NCBI RefSeq assembly: GCF_002278135.3
Contig: NZ_CP029425.2
Span: 5,370,001 to 5,434,000, forward strand
Direction: 5' to 3'
Source of the DNA: Bradyrhizobium ottawaense
Lineage (GTDB): Bacteria; Pseudomonadota; Alphaproteobacteria; Rhizobiales; Xanthobacteraceae
DNA: 64,000 nucleotides
Shown here: one piece after another, positions 1 to 8,799 of the stretch
Position numbering within the stretch: position 1 is the first letter of the stretch
How the letters are laid out: each line of letters begins with the position of its first letter
Notes under the pieces: model-generated
Told to the model about the DNA's origin: nothing
The model's input: the letters and a program-made list of their open reading frames with translations, nothing else
Databases searched by the model: none
Made by a program: the position numbers and the translations under genes

Positions 1-1020
1 GAGCGATGGGCTGTCAAATCGCTGCTGATAAGAGGCCTGAGCGAAAGAAGATTTGCCAGCACGAATATCGTTCTAATCACGGACCAGCCGCTTTCGAAAA
101 ATGCCGGCCTACCGGAAACCTTGGCTATGCATGGATATTGCATCCAGGGGCGGTTCAGCCTGCCGCCCATTGGGTTCGGTCCCGCCGGTCGCAAGCGCCT
201 CACGTCTCGCGTAATCGACCACATTCGCAACGCCCGGCTCGACCAGGTGGTGGTCGAAGCCAGCCCGGAGCGATGGCCCGAGCTTCGGGCATTTGTTGCC
301 GAGTTGCGGGTATTACCGTTTCCGGTCATATTCGTGCCGGTCGGCACAACAGCCGAATTGCTACGACATCCTACGCGCAGCCTTGGTAGTGCCGTTTGCG
401 TAGAATTGCAGCGCGGTCCCCTTACCCCGTTCGAGTGCGCGGCCAAGCGAATCATTGATATCCTTGGCGCGGGGCTCGCCTTGGCGATATCCGCACCGCT
501 GCTTGCGCTTGCCGCAATCGCAATCAAGCTGGATTCTCCCGGCCCCGTGTTCTTCCGGCAACAACGCTGTGGTTTTAATGGTCGGACATTCTTGATCCGC
601 AAATTTCGGACCATGCACGTGCTCGAGGACGGCAGCGTGATAGTTCAGGCCACCCCGGTCGACCAACGCATCACCCGCGTGGGCAGATGGCTGCGTCGGT
701 CTAGTTTCGATGAACTGCCGCAACTGCTGAATGTGCTCGAGGGCAGCATGTCGCTGGTGGGTCCGCGCCCCCACGCCTTGGCCCACGACGGACAGTTTGA
801 CAAGCTCGTGCGAAACTACGCGTTTCGTCGCAGGGTCAGGCCAGGACTGACTGGATGGGCCCAGATCCACGGCTGCCGCGGCGCAACACCTACAGCGTCC
901 ATGATCGAAGCACGTGTACAGTACGACCTCTGGTACGTCGACAATTGGAGCCTTCGGCTGGATCTCGCAATCCTGTTGCAAACTCCGATGGAGGTCTTGC
1001 GGGGCCGCAACGCCTACTAG
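1..1020 (+). CDS. Exopolysaccharide undecaprenyl-phosphate sugar transferase (5' end outside window)
   Basis: The reading frame is open from base 1 without a stop, so the gene begins left of the window; the TTG at 121 is only an internal codon. The C-terminal two thirds is a bacterial sugar-transferase domain of the WcaJ/ExoY type, which moves a hexose-1-phosphate onto undecaprenyl phosphate at the inner membrane to start a polysaccharide repeat unit. A membrane helix ([18 protein letters not shown]) is followed by the family motifs [24 protein letters not shown] and [10 protein letters not shown]. The upstream part (from about [11 protein letters not shown]) resembles the CoA-binding-like domain of the long members of the family. 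No other polysaccharide gene is inside the window, so the rest of an EPS locus probably lies to the left. Confidence 0.9.
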   Translation, partial: ERWAVKSLLIRGLSERRFASTNIVLITDQPLSKNAGLPETLAMHGYCIQGRFSLPPIGFGPAGRKRLTSRVIDHIRNARLDQVVVEASPERWPELRAFVAELRVLPFPVIFVPVGTTAELLRHPTRSLGSAVCVELQRGPLTPFECAAKRIIDILGAGLALAISAPLLALAAIAIKLDSPGPVFFRQQRCGFNGRTFLIRKFRTMHVLEDGSVIVQATPVDQRITRVGRWLRRSSFDELPQLLNVLEGSMSLVGPRPHALAHDGQFDKLVRNYAFRRRVRPGLTGWAQIHGCRGATPTASMIEARVQYDLWYVDNWSLRLDLAILLQTPMEVLRGRNAY

Positions 1021-1074
1021 GCTCGGTCCCCGCTCAAAGTGCCAAGCTGCGCCGACTGCTGGCGTAACGACGTC

Positions 1075-1449
1075 TCACGCCCGCTGCCGAAGCTTCGGAG
1101 TCGCTGCCCCTATGCGAAACTCCTCGATCCGTCGGCCGGATTTCATGGCAGCAACCAACCACCGCGGCCGCTTGCCACGTCCTGACCAGGTTTCAGAAGT
1201 CTGGGGGTTGCGGTACTTCGGCAGCACACGCGGATATTTGCGCCTCTGCTTGCCGGTCGGGGAGACGGCCGGCCCGCCTGTTTCGCCTGTTTCGAACACG
1301 GCCATTCCCCCTCCGAGAACCGCCAGGCGCTTCTCCAGTTCCTGCTTTTCCGCCTTGATCCGATCCGACAAAATGCCGCTAATTTCCTCATGAAGCGACC
1401 ATAGATCGTCCAGAGACATCGCTTCTAGTTCGAGCTTCTTGGTCGACAT
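1075..1449 (-). CDS. H-NS family nucleoid-associated protein, copy 1
   Basis: A 124-residue HvrA/H-NS-like protein. Residues about 5-45 form a charged helical oligomerisation segment (DLWSLHEEISGILSDRIKAE), then a linker, then the C-terminal DNA-binding domain at about 70-115 with the signature ETWSGRGKRPRWL. Proteins of this family bind AT-rich, often horizontally acquired DNA and silence or tune transcription. It is convergent with the sugar-transferase gene and divergent from a second H-NS paralogue at 2108, sharing a 658-bp upstream region. The ATG at 1449 is the natural start. Function is by family resemblance; the regulated targets cannot be read from the sequence. Confidence 0.88.
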   Translation of the reverse strand: MSTKKLELEAMSLDDLWSLHEEISGILSDRIKAEKQELEKRLAVLGGGMAVFETGETGGPAVSPTGKQRRKYPRVLPKYRNPQTSETWSGRGKRPRWLVAAMKSGRRIEEFRIGAATPKLRQRA

Positions 1450-2107
1450 GCTAGCATCCTGTAGTTGCGCCCATTTAATATTGTCCCGGTCGGCTAATCA
1501 AGAACCAAGTGGTCAGCTTAAACAAAAATATGTGGAACTGAACGGCAAGTTCGTGCTCCACATAACTGCGCCGCTGGTTCTAATCAAGTCAAAAAAATGA
1601 ACTTATCCGCTCAATTTAATAGCGGCCAAAGTAACATTACGCGCCTTACGTGCACCGATGCCCCGACTCAAGTGAAGAACGACACGTTAAGCCGGGCCTG
1701 GGATCAATCTGCCACGCCGCACTTTCGACAAATATGCTCGGCATCCGAGGCCGCGTTGCATCGTTCTTACCCTCGGCAACAGGGAGCGTACGACTCAGTT
1801 ACCCTCAGCGCGAGCCATCGCAGCTGGATTTGTGGCTTCAAGCCTGGATATCAATCAATCTAGCCGCGGCAGCGATGAACCGGCTGATTGCTTCCTGAAG
1901 GGCGCCCCAGAGGGCAATCGTAACATCCAATGTTTCTCGTCTGGCTCGCATTAAAAACTGATGAAAATAATCCTCGCAATTAATAATTAAATAATATATT
2001 ATTATTTATTGTCACGCCAATTTGAAAGACCAGCCTTGGACCTATCCGTATTTTGCGCTCGAAAACGATACTCGGCGTGGAGATGACAAGGTAGTCGGGA
2101 GCGTGAG
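1450..2107. other. 658-bp divergent intergenic region between two H-NS genes
   Basis: Noticeably AT-richer than the flanking genes. Short open frames here (for example 1597-1863) have no convincing ribosome binding site or family resemblance. The region must hold the promoters of both H-NS genes and contains a 33-bp pure A/T run near its right end. Confidence 0.6.
1978..2010. promoter_or_regulatory. 33-bp pure A/T tract with a perfect palindrome
   Basis: Every base from 1978 to 2010 is A or T, in otherwise GC-rich DNA. It contains the 14-bp perfect palindrome AATAATATATTATT at 1990-2003. It sits about 100 bp upstream of the second H-NS gene, so it is a plausible nucleation site for H-NS binding (autoregulation) and/or part of the promoter. 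That role is inference. Confidence 0.45.
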
Positions 2108-2512
2108 TTGAACGGTGACGAGAATGCTATGCGCAGGCAAGATCTCGAAGCCATGGATTTTGAAGAACTATGGCTCCTCCACGAGGAGCTAACAAAGATT
2201 CTTGCTGAAAAGATCACGGCCGAAAAGCGGGAGCTGGAGAAGCGCCTGGCGCAACTCAATCAACCGGAACAGGTCGGTGGGCCCGAAAGCGGGGCGGCAG
2301 AGATGGGCCTAGGCCAGCCTCCCCGCCGCAAATACCCAAAGGTCGTACCGAAATACTTCAACCCTCTCAAACCGACAGAAACTTGGTCCGGGCGTGGCAA
2401 ACAGCCGCGCTGGCTGGTCGCCGCACTACAATCCGGGCACACATTGGAGGAGTTCAGGATTCACGAGAACGGTGAAGCCTCCAACCAGAATGCTGGTGGT
2501 CAGGGGCACTGA
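2108..2512 (+). CDS. H-NS family nucleoid-associated protein, copy 2
   Basis: A second HvrA/H-NS-like protein, clearly paralogous to the one at 1075-1449: the same N-terminal helix (LEAMDFEELWLLHEEL) and the same DNA-binding signature (ETWSGRGKQPRWL, then LEEFRI). The linker differs in length and is rich in Gly, Pro and Glu. A TTG at 2108 gives 134 residues and is preceded by GGGAGCG. An ATG at 2129 would give 127 residues and fits the paralogue's N-terminus better, so the start is uncertain. The two copies could form heteromers, as is known for H-NS and StpA in enterobacteria; nothing here proves it. Confidence 0.87.
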   Translation: MNGDENAMRRQDLEAMDFEELWLLHEELTKILAEKITAEKRELEKRLAQLNQPEQVGGPESGAAEMGLGQPPRRKYPKVVPKYFNPLKPTETWSGRGKQPRWLVAALQSGHTLEEFRIHENGEASNQNAGGQGH

Positions 2513-2640
2513 TTGCCCTACCACTGCAAATCCCCGCATGCGCAAAGTCGTTGGATCCAGGGAAGCTGGCGCCCGGTCGGAACCGGCCAATTGAGGTCGT
2601 TCGCTTCGGAGCTACCGCCCTAACGGAGCGGCTTGTGATT

Positions 2641-3717
2641 TTAGGCCTTCCCTGCGCGCACCGCGACGGCCGCCTTCAACAGAAACTGCAGGGTTCCCAT
2701 CCTCGGCAGGGACCACAATCCACGCCGGCGCGCAGTGGGTTGGATGGTGTCATTCGCTACCTTCCGGTAGTTTCCGAGATCCAGCATCATCATTGCGAGG
2801 AAGGGCACGCGCGTGGCTGGAAATCGTGCTTGCATCAACTGTCGCATGAACTGCAGACGGGGAATCAGCCGAGAGCGCAACTCTTGCGGAATCTCGACGC
2901 CAAGCAACTCAGCAAGAGCAAACAGCTGGGTTTCAACCGCGTTCTTCATCAATTCGCCCGAGACAAGAGAGGCAAGCTCTTTCCAATCCAGGCCCTCGGC
3001 GGAATTGCTCATATCGCGCAATTCAACTAGGTGCCGCAGGTCGAGGTCGCCCAGCCAATAACCGTAGTCTTGAAATTGATCATGGATGATCAACATGAGC
3101 GCCCGGTAGGTAGGCGCGGGGATATACACGCGTCCGCGCCCCAGCGGCGCGGGCACACAATGGTTCAGCGGGTGCCCGAAGCTCCGGTAGAGGTACGCGG
3201 GACCTGGAGCTGCCCGCTGCAGGTCGATGGTCCCGACATCCTGCGAGCGATTCAGCTCGACATGCCATCTGTGGCTTTCGGGAGGGGTCTCATAGTCAAC
3301 ATCGTAGCCAATTGCGCATAGAGCGGAGACTGCCATTCTGGCTTCGTCCGGCATAACCATAATATCCAGGTCGGACATTAGCCGAACGCCTCGTCGCTCT
3401 TCAGGCGCGGTCACCAGCGTCGATGCCCCCTTGAGCATGATTGGCGTAATTCCCAGGTCGTTCATCGCAACGACGGCTTCTTCGAGTTGAGCGACGAGCC
3501 GATTGTTCCGCAGCACGTTTCGGCCGTGGATCTGGCGAATATATCCGCAGACGTCCTCCGACAGGACCGGTGCAAATTTGTCGACAAAATCGATGAGCGC
3601 CGGTGTCGTCAGAGTCTGATTTGCGAGCCCGATTACGGACGTCCATTCGACATCGACAGGTGGCATGCCTTGCAGGCAATTGCAGAGGCTCGTGAGCGCC
3701 GCGCTATGCCTTGCCAT
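2641..3717 (-). CDS. Nucleotidyltransferase-fold protein of the HPr-kinase-related system
   Basis: A 358-residue protein of the uncharacterised nucleotidyltransferase family that accompanies HprK-related kinases and PqqD-like proteins. The nucleotidyltransferase core is visible at about residues 85-135: GITPIMLKGAS followed by GVRLMSDLDIMV, where the DLD acidic pair would bind the metal. A helical C-terminal half follows (LMLIIHDQF, GDLDLRHLVEL). The start codon lies 14 bases inside the end of the upstream kinase gene, so the two are translationally coupled. The substrate is unknown; in related clusters both protein modification and exopolysaccharide links have been suggested. Length is normal for the family. 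Confidence 0.75.
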   Translation of the reverse strand: MARHSAALTSLCNCLQGMPPVDVEWTSVIGLANQTLTTPALIDFVDKFAPVLSEDVCGYIRQIHGRNVLRNNRLVAQLEEAVVAMNDLGITPIMLKGASTLVTAPEERRGVRLMSDLDIMVMPDEARMAVSALCAIGYDVDYETPPESHRWHVELNRSQDVGTIDLQRAAPGPAYLYRSFGHPLNHCVPAPLGRGRVYIPAPTYRALMLIIHDQFQDYGYWLGDLDLRHLVELRDMSNSAEGLDWKELASLVSGELMKNAVETQLFALAELLGVEIPQELRSRLIPRLQFMRQLMQARFPATRVPFLAMMMLDLGNYRKVANDTIQPTARRRGLWSLPRMGTLQFLLKAAVAVRAGKA

Positions 3718-4966
3718 TGCATAGATCCATAAGCACGCGGCGAGCCTCCACGGCCTCGCAATAGGTGAGTTGAAGCGATGGCGCGCCCGCGACGATCCGC
3801 TTCAAAGCGAAAAAGCCGGCCTGCGAAAGTCTTCCGTCAGCAGCAAATCCGTTGTCGATGAGCCGCTTCATCGAATCCAGTTGATCTATCGCGGTTAGTT
3901 CGGCCGGACCGCTCGCGACACGGTTCAAGAAGATGATCCAGCCTGCGGAAAAGCTTTGGTGGTACGCATCCGCAATGGGTACGTATCGCACCAGAACGCC
4001 GTCGGAGCGGCGATGCGTCGCGTCGTACCGGCCGCCATGTAGTCGCGAGAGCAAGTCCCACGACCCCTCCTTGAGCGTGAGAGCAAACGGGATGCCGCAG
4101 ATCGCTCCGTCAGCGCCAACCAGCGCAACGTCATCGCCGGCGTACCGAAGTCCGGCATCCACCAGCTGCAATGTGAGGGTAGACTTTCCGGCTCCCGGCT
4201 GGCCGCACAACAATAGTCCCATACCGTCCTTCACAAGAGAAGCGGCATGAAGGGAGAAGGTCCAGCGATCGCTTCGAATAAGCCGCTCGGTGATGTGAGC
4301 TTTGATCGTTGGGGCAAGTGCTTCGACTTGACATCTGGAGATGCTGGAATCCTCTCCGCGCAAGAGCACTTGCTCGTCCAGCATCATTGCCTCGATCGCA
4401 ATGTCGTCGTCGCCGCCGGCGCTCTGGTCCGAAACACAAAACAGCGAACACAGCCGCCTCAAGAGGTCCCGATTTGCAGCCCGGACCCCTATTCGGTGCC
4501 GGCCTAGTACCGCCGAGAAGGCAAAATCGGTCGGCATTCGCCAGTCGACCTCGAGCAACGCTCGATCGATCCAGACATCTACGACCTGTCGGGTGAACTG
4601 GCGCGCGGTCTGCTCGTCGATGCCTAGGGTCCCAAGCCCCTTACAGGTGTCTTCCAGAGAGGCGCCTTGCGCCAGCTTACACCAGATGAATGCCCCTACT
4701 CGGTCCAGTTCAAAGATCTTCTGCCCTGCTTCGCTAAAGAGCATTGATCGACCGTCCAGCAGCGCGAACACTGCATCCGAAGCCGGTCTCAATACCATCT
4801 CTGCCGACGATCTTTCCAGCACGGTTCCAACCAATGTGAAGACATCTGCCTCGTCCTGTGCCGACGAAGCGACGACAGCGCCCGGGATGCTAGCGTCGCG
4901 GCCCTCGGCAGCCACGAAGTTCAATCTGAACCGTCCGCGGCGTGGCAATTCCCGTCTGCCGGGCAC
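3704..4966 (-). CDS. PqqD-domain / HprK-related serine kinase fusion protein
   Basis: A two-domain protein. Residues about 50-140 resemble PqqD, a peptide-binding chaperone domain (MLFSEAGQKIFELDRVGAFI). Residues about 150-420 resemble the kinase domain of HPr kinase, with the P-loop GQPGAGKSTLTLQL and a following YAGDDVALV strand that fits the Walker-B/catalytic region. In other bacteria the PqqD-like protein and the HprK-related kinase A are usually separate neighbours; here they are one chain. The GTG at 4966 is used as start, but the frame stays open without an ATG up to the stop of the upstream small gene at 5030, so the true N-terminus could lie slightly upstream. It probably phosphorylates or modifies a small protein or peptide; the substrate is not known. 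Confidence 0.75.
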   Translation of the reverse strand: MPGRRELPRRGRFRLNFVAAEGRDASIPGAVVASSAQDEADVFTLVGTVLERSSAEMVLRPASDAVFALLDGRSMLFSEAGQKIFELDRVGAFIWCKLAQGASLEDTCKGLGTLGIDEQTARQFTRQVVDVWIDRALLEVDWRMPTDFAFSAVLGRHRIGVRAANRDLLRRLCSLFCVSDQSAGGDDDIAIEAMMLDEQVLLRGEDSSISRCQVEALAPTIKAHITERLIRSDRWTFSLHAASLVKDGMGLLLCGQPGAGKSTLTLQLVDAGLRYAGDDVALVGADGAICGIPFALTLKEGSWDLLSRLHGGRYDATHRRSDGVLVRYVPIADAYHQSFSAGWIIFLNRVASGPAELTAIDQLDSMKRLIDNGFAADGRLSQAGFFALKRIVAGAPSLQLTYCEAVEARRVLMDLCNGKA

Positions 4967-5029
4967 AAGTGACCCAATCGGTCTCGTTTCGAAACGACAA
5001 TCCGGTCCGGCACGCCACAGCTGACGCCC

Positions 5030-5251
5030 CTACCCCCTCCCTCCGGAGAAATGTTCAACACCTGCTCTCAAAGAAAGCGCGCTCGCACTCAACCGATGAG
5101 CATCCAGGAGGTACCGATAGGCTTCGCGATCGGCACTGCGTTCCCGCAGAATGCGCTCCTTCTCGCCAATACCTACCAATTCGGCACGCATCTGGGCCAA
5201 CTGCGGCGCATCGGGGGCGAAATCGTACTCGCTAAGAGTTAAATCCCACAT
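5030..5251 (-). CDS. 73-residue hypothetical protein, first gene of the PqqD-kinase unit
   Basis: No family recognised. The ATG at 5251 is preceded by a very good ribosome binding site (GAGGAGACA then ATG), and the gene runs straight toward the kinase gene on the same strand, 63 bp ahead of its annotated start. The protein is acidic at the N-terminus (MWDLTLSEYDFAPDAPQ), has a helical charged middle (EKERILRERSADREAY) and a small C-terminal tail ending HFSGGRG. Its place at the head of the operon makes it a candidate partner or substrate of the PqqD-kinase protein, but the sequence alone does not show that. Confidence 0.6.
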   Translation of the reverse strand: MWDLTLSEYDFAPDAPQLAQMRAELVGIGEKERILRERSADREAYRYLLDAHRLSASALSLRAGVEHFSGGRG

Positions 5252-5930
5252 TGTCTCCTCCAGCCGAACAAAACCTGGACGAGCTTAGCTTACGTGATCG
5301 GCAGCAATTAACAACGATATTTACATCAGTGCCATATAATCAAAATTTATTTCATATTTGAACCGAACCTAACCACCCGTTTACCAAAGCCAAATCGCAG
5401 CGCGCGCCGAACTGATGGCAGGTGGCGAGGGATAGGCTGAGCGTACGAAAGGGCCCGCCGCGACAGCCCGCAAAATAAATCGGTCGAGAGTCGCAAACCG
5501 GACCGACAACGCGCATTTAATTGCGCATTAAATAAAAAAACGATAATGTTGACGAATTGCGTGAGGGGGGAGTGAGACCAGTGATCCGGTTGGCTGATCT
5601 GTCCGTCAAAGGGAAGATATTGGCTTCGTTGCGAGCGGAATATTCGGCACGAAGCCGCAGGGATTTGAACATGCTAATTGTGAGGGGCCTCCCAGAAGCC
5701 TTCGGTTGAAGCCGAAGCCTCATTTCATAGGCCTGCCGGCCAAAGCCGGCGGTATCCCCGAGAATTCGCCAAGCAGGAATCCGGTCGGTTGGAGAAGCGT
5801 CGTCACGAGCAAGCTGCCCTTTGCTCGACAACGACACCAGGTGCGATGCCCCCCCAAGTAACCCGCACCGACGAGAGCGCACTCCAGCCGACCGGCCCCT
5901 TTTTCAGCCGTATGTTTCTGGGAGGCTCAC
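5252..5930. other. 679-bp gene-free region
   Basis: I find no convincing gene. The left part is AT-rich and should hold the promoter of the leftward 73-residue gene. Around 5700-5750 there are two short hairpins: CTTCGG/CCGAAG at 5700-5705 and 5712-5717, and GCCGGC-CAAA-GCCGGC at 5735-5750. The minus-strand frame 5517-5882 has no ribosome binding site or recognisable similarity. Confidence 0.5.
5515..5533. promoter_or_regulatory. Inverted repeat ATTTAAT-TGCGC-ATTAAAT
   Basis: A perfect 7-bp inverted repeat with a 5-bp spacer, followed by an A-rich run. The spacing and AT-rich arms look like a binding site for a dimeric regulator, but no gene starts nearby and no second copy was noticed, so its role is open. 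Confidence 0.3.
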
Positions 5931-6146
5931 ATGGGTATGGTCATGGTCGAGTGTCCGCAAACGGGTCGCGCGATTCCTACCGGCATCAAATCCGATCGCG
6001 AGACTTTCCTGCGGAGCATCGTGTTTTTCGGCAATACTCGTTGCCCAATCTGTGAGGCCAATCATAACTGGTTCGCCCGCGAGGCCTGGGTCGAAGAGTC
6101 AATCATCCGGACGGTGGATATCCTTCGTGCGGCTCCTTCGCGCTGA
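5931..6146 (+). CDS. Small CxxC protein, 71 residues
   Basis: A short protein starting MGMVMVECPQTGRAIPTGI with a second cysteine pair further on (TRCPICEANHNWFA). The four elements CP, C, CPIC and a His look like a small zinc-binding knuckle. Proteins of this sort are common in rhizobia and have no assigned function. The start is well supported by a GGGAGG ribosome binding site a few bases upstream of the ATG. It stands alone, with gene-poor DNA on both sides. It is probably soluble and cytoplasmic, since no signal peptide is visible. Confidence 0.65.
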   Translation: MGMVMVECPQTGRAIPTGIKSDRETFLRSIVFFGNTRCPICEANHNWFAREAWVEESIIRTVDILRAAPSR

Positions 6147-6919
6147 CATAAATGCCAAGGCCGTTTGAAAGAGCGCGTCCAAATTCCCTTTTCCGATGCG
6201 AGCATTTTGGTGCAATGCACTAGAGTGCTCGAAAATATTTCTGCGTATCGTCGTAAAGCGAACGGACGGCTCCGGGATCCATTGCTTACAAATTATTGGC
6301 ACGTCGTCACAAATTCGATCTTTCCGTCACGGCTTCGGCAAGGCCTGTTGGGGTATTATAGTGAGTAGTGGGTTTTGCAGCCTGGCTGTTCTGCATCATA
6401 CAGCGATCGAGCTCGTTAGCCTGCTCGCTCAATTGAAGCGGCTCCGGGAGAGAGTACGAAGGGCGGAAGCACGGCGCTCGGGAGAAAGACGGCAATCGGC
6501 GTCGCGTGCGCGAAGGCCCCGAGCAACGAGATATCGCACGCGAACGATTCCCAGGTCAGTGCAATTCTGATCATCATGCTGGCTGAATCAAGGACCAGCA
6601 TGGATGCGCAAGGCCTATTCACCGCAAGCGTGCCGTGTTCTCTCTAGCCCGCTTTCGACAGGCGCTGGCCGGCATACATCGCAGGCTTGAACCCTGATTC
6701 CGGCTTTCATCACGACAAAGCCGCATCACAACAGACGGCGCAGAGCGCGTTGGCGCGAGTCCGATCGAGCTCTTCCAGTTTCCTCGCTTCATACTTCCGG
6801 CTTCGTTGGACGGAACGCATCGACGACTTTGGAACCGCTGGCTGTGAAGTGGCTCACATTGCGCAAGACAATATACGTGTATCCGTCGTGCTGGGTGGAC
6901 ATGGCAGACGGAGATGCGC
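6147..6919. other. 773-bp gene-poor region
   Basis: Several overlapping open frames exist (6196-6570 plus, 6416-6622 minus, 6619-7026 minus), but they lie across one another, lack ribosome binding sites and read as low-complexity arginine- or serine-rich strings. I do not call any of them. A short inverted repeat GTGCA-A-TGCAC lies at 6210-6220. The region looks like decayed or non-coding DNA. Confidence 0.5.
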
Positions 6920-7117
6920 ATGAAACGCCTCATGCTCTCGCTCATTGCAGCCTTGCTTCTCGCCGGAGCGGCCAACAGCATGCTCAGATCGCACGCACTG
7001 TTCGACCAGAGCGGCATGCCATCCATCCAGGAACTGCAGACAGGTCAGGCAAACAAGCTCCCTGAACAGGAGATGCAGGACCGTTCGATCTTGTTTGCGA
7101 AAGAACCGGCGCAATAG
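6920..7117 (+). CDS. Small secreted or membrane-anchored hypothetical protein
   Basis: About 65 residues. It begins MKRLMLSLIAALLLAGAANS, a clear N-terminal signal or anchor helix with two positive charges, followed by a short polar tail rich in Gln and Glu. A GGAG at 6910-6913 is spaced correctly for the ATG at 6920; an in-frame ATG at 6914 is possible but would place the ribosome binding site too close. It converges on the formate dehydrogenase gene fdoI 31 bp away. No family is recognised. Confidence 0.5.
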   Translation: MKRLMLSLIAALLLAGAANSMLRSHALFDQSGMPSIQELQTGQANKLPEQEMQDRSILFAKEPAQ

Positions 7118-7148
7118 AGCGAACCGCCCGCTTTCCCGGCTGTCCGTC

Positions 7149-8153
7149 TTACTCGGCCGCCTCGGTTGCGGGTCGTGACTGTCCGTCGTTTGGCCCCGCT
7201 CGTGCCGTCTCCTGGTCGAACCAGAGGCTATGGTGCTCGCGAGCCCAATTGACGTCGACCTCACCCGTGCCCATGGCCTCGAACGCACCTTCCATTCCGA
7301 TCGTGCCGATATAGATGTGCGCGAGCATCGCCGCGACAAACAAGACGGCCACGACGGAGTGCACCACCTGGGCAATCTGCATGCCCTCGATCCCCGTGCC
7401 GTAGAACGGAAACATCAGCGCATAGCCGGTCGCGGCGACGAGCCCGCCGCCGATCACGACGATCCAGTAAATCGCCTTCTGCCCGCCATTGAAGCGATTG
7501 GCCGGCGGATGGTCATGCCCGAACAAGCCGCCGCCACGTTTCGCCCATTCGATATCCACCTTGTTGGGAATGTTGCCGCCAATCCACATCAGGAAGATCA
7601 GGACCACGCCGAGCGTGAACGGGAAGCTCAGATAATTGTGGGCGTACTTCGCCCATTGCGACCATTCGGAAAAGGCCTCGAAGCCGATCAGCGGCAAGAG
7701 CAGCGGCCGGCCGAAGGTGATGTTGAGGCCGGAGATCGCCAGGATGATGAAGCAGGTTGCCGTCATCCAGTGCACGAAGCGCTCGAAGACGTTGAAGCGC
7801 ACAATGGTACGACCCGATCGGCCACTTTCCAGCCGGACCATGCCGCGGGTGAGATAGAAGATCATGATCAGGGCGGTCATCCCGATGATCGCGATGCCAC
7901 CGATCCAGCGCAGCGTGACATCGCGGAACTCGCGCCACTCACGTCCCTGTGGCTGCTCCAGGACGCCGGACCGCTGGTCCGGAATGCTCACCCGGCCCTG
8001 GATCCGGTTCAGCTCCTGCAGAAGCTGCTGCTCCTTGACCGAACTTGCAGTCGGATTGACCTGTTGAGCACTCGCGGGCGCCGCCATCACTAAGAGAAGC
8101 AGCGTGCAGACGCCGAAAGCCAGGCGAATGAACATTCCAAATGACGCCATCAC
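7149..8153 (-). CDS. fdoI: Formate dehydrogenase gamma subunit (cytochrome b556)
   Basis: The membrane cytochrome b subunit of a respiratory formate dehydrogenase. It anchors the periplasmic catalytic pair and passes electrons from the Fe-S subunit to quinone. The N-terminus is a signal peptide (LAFGVCTLLLLVMAAPASA) and a periplasmic stretch of about 75 residues. Four membrane helices follow at about 90-110, 130-150, 180-200 and 235-290. Candidate heme b ligands include the histidines in FERFVHWMTA, KYAHNYLSFP, AQVVHSVVAV and LAHIYIG. It is the last gene of the leftward unit after fdoG and fdoH. The length of 334 residues suits the forms with a long N-terminal extension. Confidence 0.92.
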   Translation of the reverse strand: MMASFGMFIRLAFGVCTLLLLVMAAPASAQQVNPTASSVKEQQLLQELNRIQGRVSIPDQRSGVLEQPQGREWREFRDVTLRWIGGIAIIGMTALIMIFYLTRGMVRLESGRSGRTIVRFNVFERFVHWMTATCFIILAISGLNITFGRPLLLPLIGFEAFSEWSQWAKYAHNYLSFPFTLGVVLIFLMWIGGNIPNKVDIEWAKRGGGLFGHDHPPANRFNGGQKAIYWIVVIGGGLVAATGYALMFPFYGTGIEGMQIAQVVHSVVAVLFVAAMLAHIYIGTIGMEGAFEAMGTGEVDVNWAREHHSLWFDQETARAGPNDGQSRPATEAAE

Positions 8154-8189
8154 GTCCTCCCCGGTATTGCGCGCCCTCGGCTGCCCACC

Positions 8190-8786
8190 TCAAGATTCGA
8201 TCGTCTCGCGATAGGCGGTCTTCCAGCCCCACGCGCCCGAACCATAGCCGCGCTTCATGACCCGCTCTTTGTAGATCTGGGCAATGATCTCGCCGTCGCC
8301 GGCGAGCAACGACTTGGTCGAGCACATTTCGGCGCAGAGCGGCAGCTTGCCTTCGGCCAGCCGGTTCGCACCGTATTTCTCGTATTCTTCCTTGCTGCCG
8401 TCGGCCTCGGGGCCGCCCGCGCAAAAGGTGCATTTGTCCATCTTGCCGCGCGAGCCGAAATTGCCAACCTTCGGATATTGCGGCGCCCCGAAGGGACAGG
8501 CGTAGAAGCAATAGCCGCAGCCGATGCAGAGATCCTTGGAGTGCAGCACCACGGCATCCGCCGTGGTGTAGAAACAGTTCACCGGACACACGGCCGCGCA
8601 AGGCGCGTCCGTGCAGTGCATGCAGGCCATCGAGATCGAGCGCTCGCCCGGTTTGCCGTCGTTGATGGTGACGACGCGGCGCCGGTTGATGCCCCAGGGC
8701 ACCTCGTGTTCGTTCTTGCACGCCGTGACGCAGGCGTTGCATTCGATGCACCGGTCAGCGTCGCAAAGAAACTTCATTCGAGCCAT
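8190..8786 (-). CDS. fdoH: Formate dehydrogenase beta subunit, 4x[4Fe-4S]
   Basis: The electron-transfer subunit of the formate dehydrogenase. It carries a ladder of cysteine motifs typical of four [4Fe-4S] clusters: CIECNACVTACK, CMHCTDAPCAAVCP, CIGCGYCFYACP and CTFC with a later CAEMCSTKSL. Electrons pass from the molybdenum subunit through these clusters to the cytochrome b subunit. The real start is the ATG at 8786 (MARMKFLCDADRC), preceded by GAGGGAG; a longer frame to 8999 would run back into fdoG. It lies 13 bp downstream of fdoG. No C-terminal membrane helix is obvious, so attachment probably depends on FdoI. Confidence 0.93.
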   Translation of the reverse strand: MARMKFLCDADRCIECNACVTACKNEHEVPWGINRRRVVTINDGKPGERSISMACMHCTDAPCAAVCPVNCFYTTADAVVLHSKDLCIGCGYCFYACPFGAPQYPKVGNFGSRGKMDKCTFCAGGPEADGSKEEYEKYGANRLAEGKLPLCAEMCSTKSLLAGDGEIIAQIYKERVMKRGYGSGAWGWKTAYRETIES

Positions 8787-8799
8787 GTTCGTTGCTCCC

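Noticed and set aside
2641..5251. Lasso-peptide biosynthesis cluster
   Set aside because: There is a PqqD domain and a kinase, but no transglutaminase-like protease, no asparagine-synthetase-like cyclase and no precursor with a recognisable core.
5640..5690. Possible tRNA 3' end on the minus strand (GTTCAAATCC-like loop)
   Set aside because: The flanking bases do not pair as a T-stem and there is no acceptor stem or anticodon arm.
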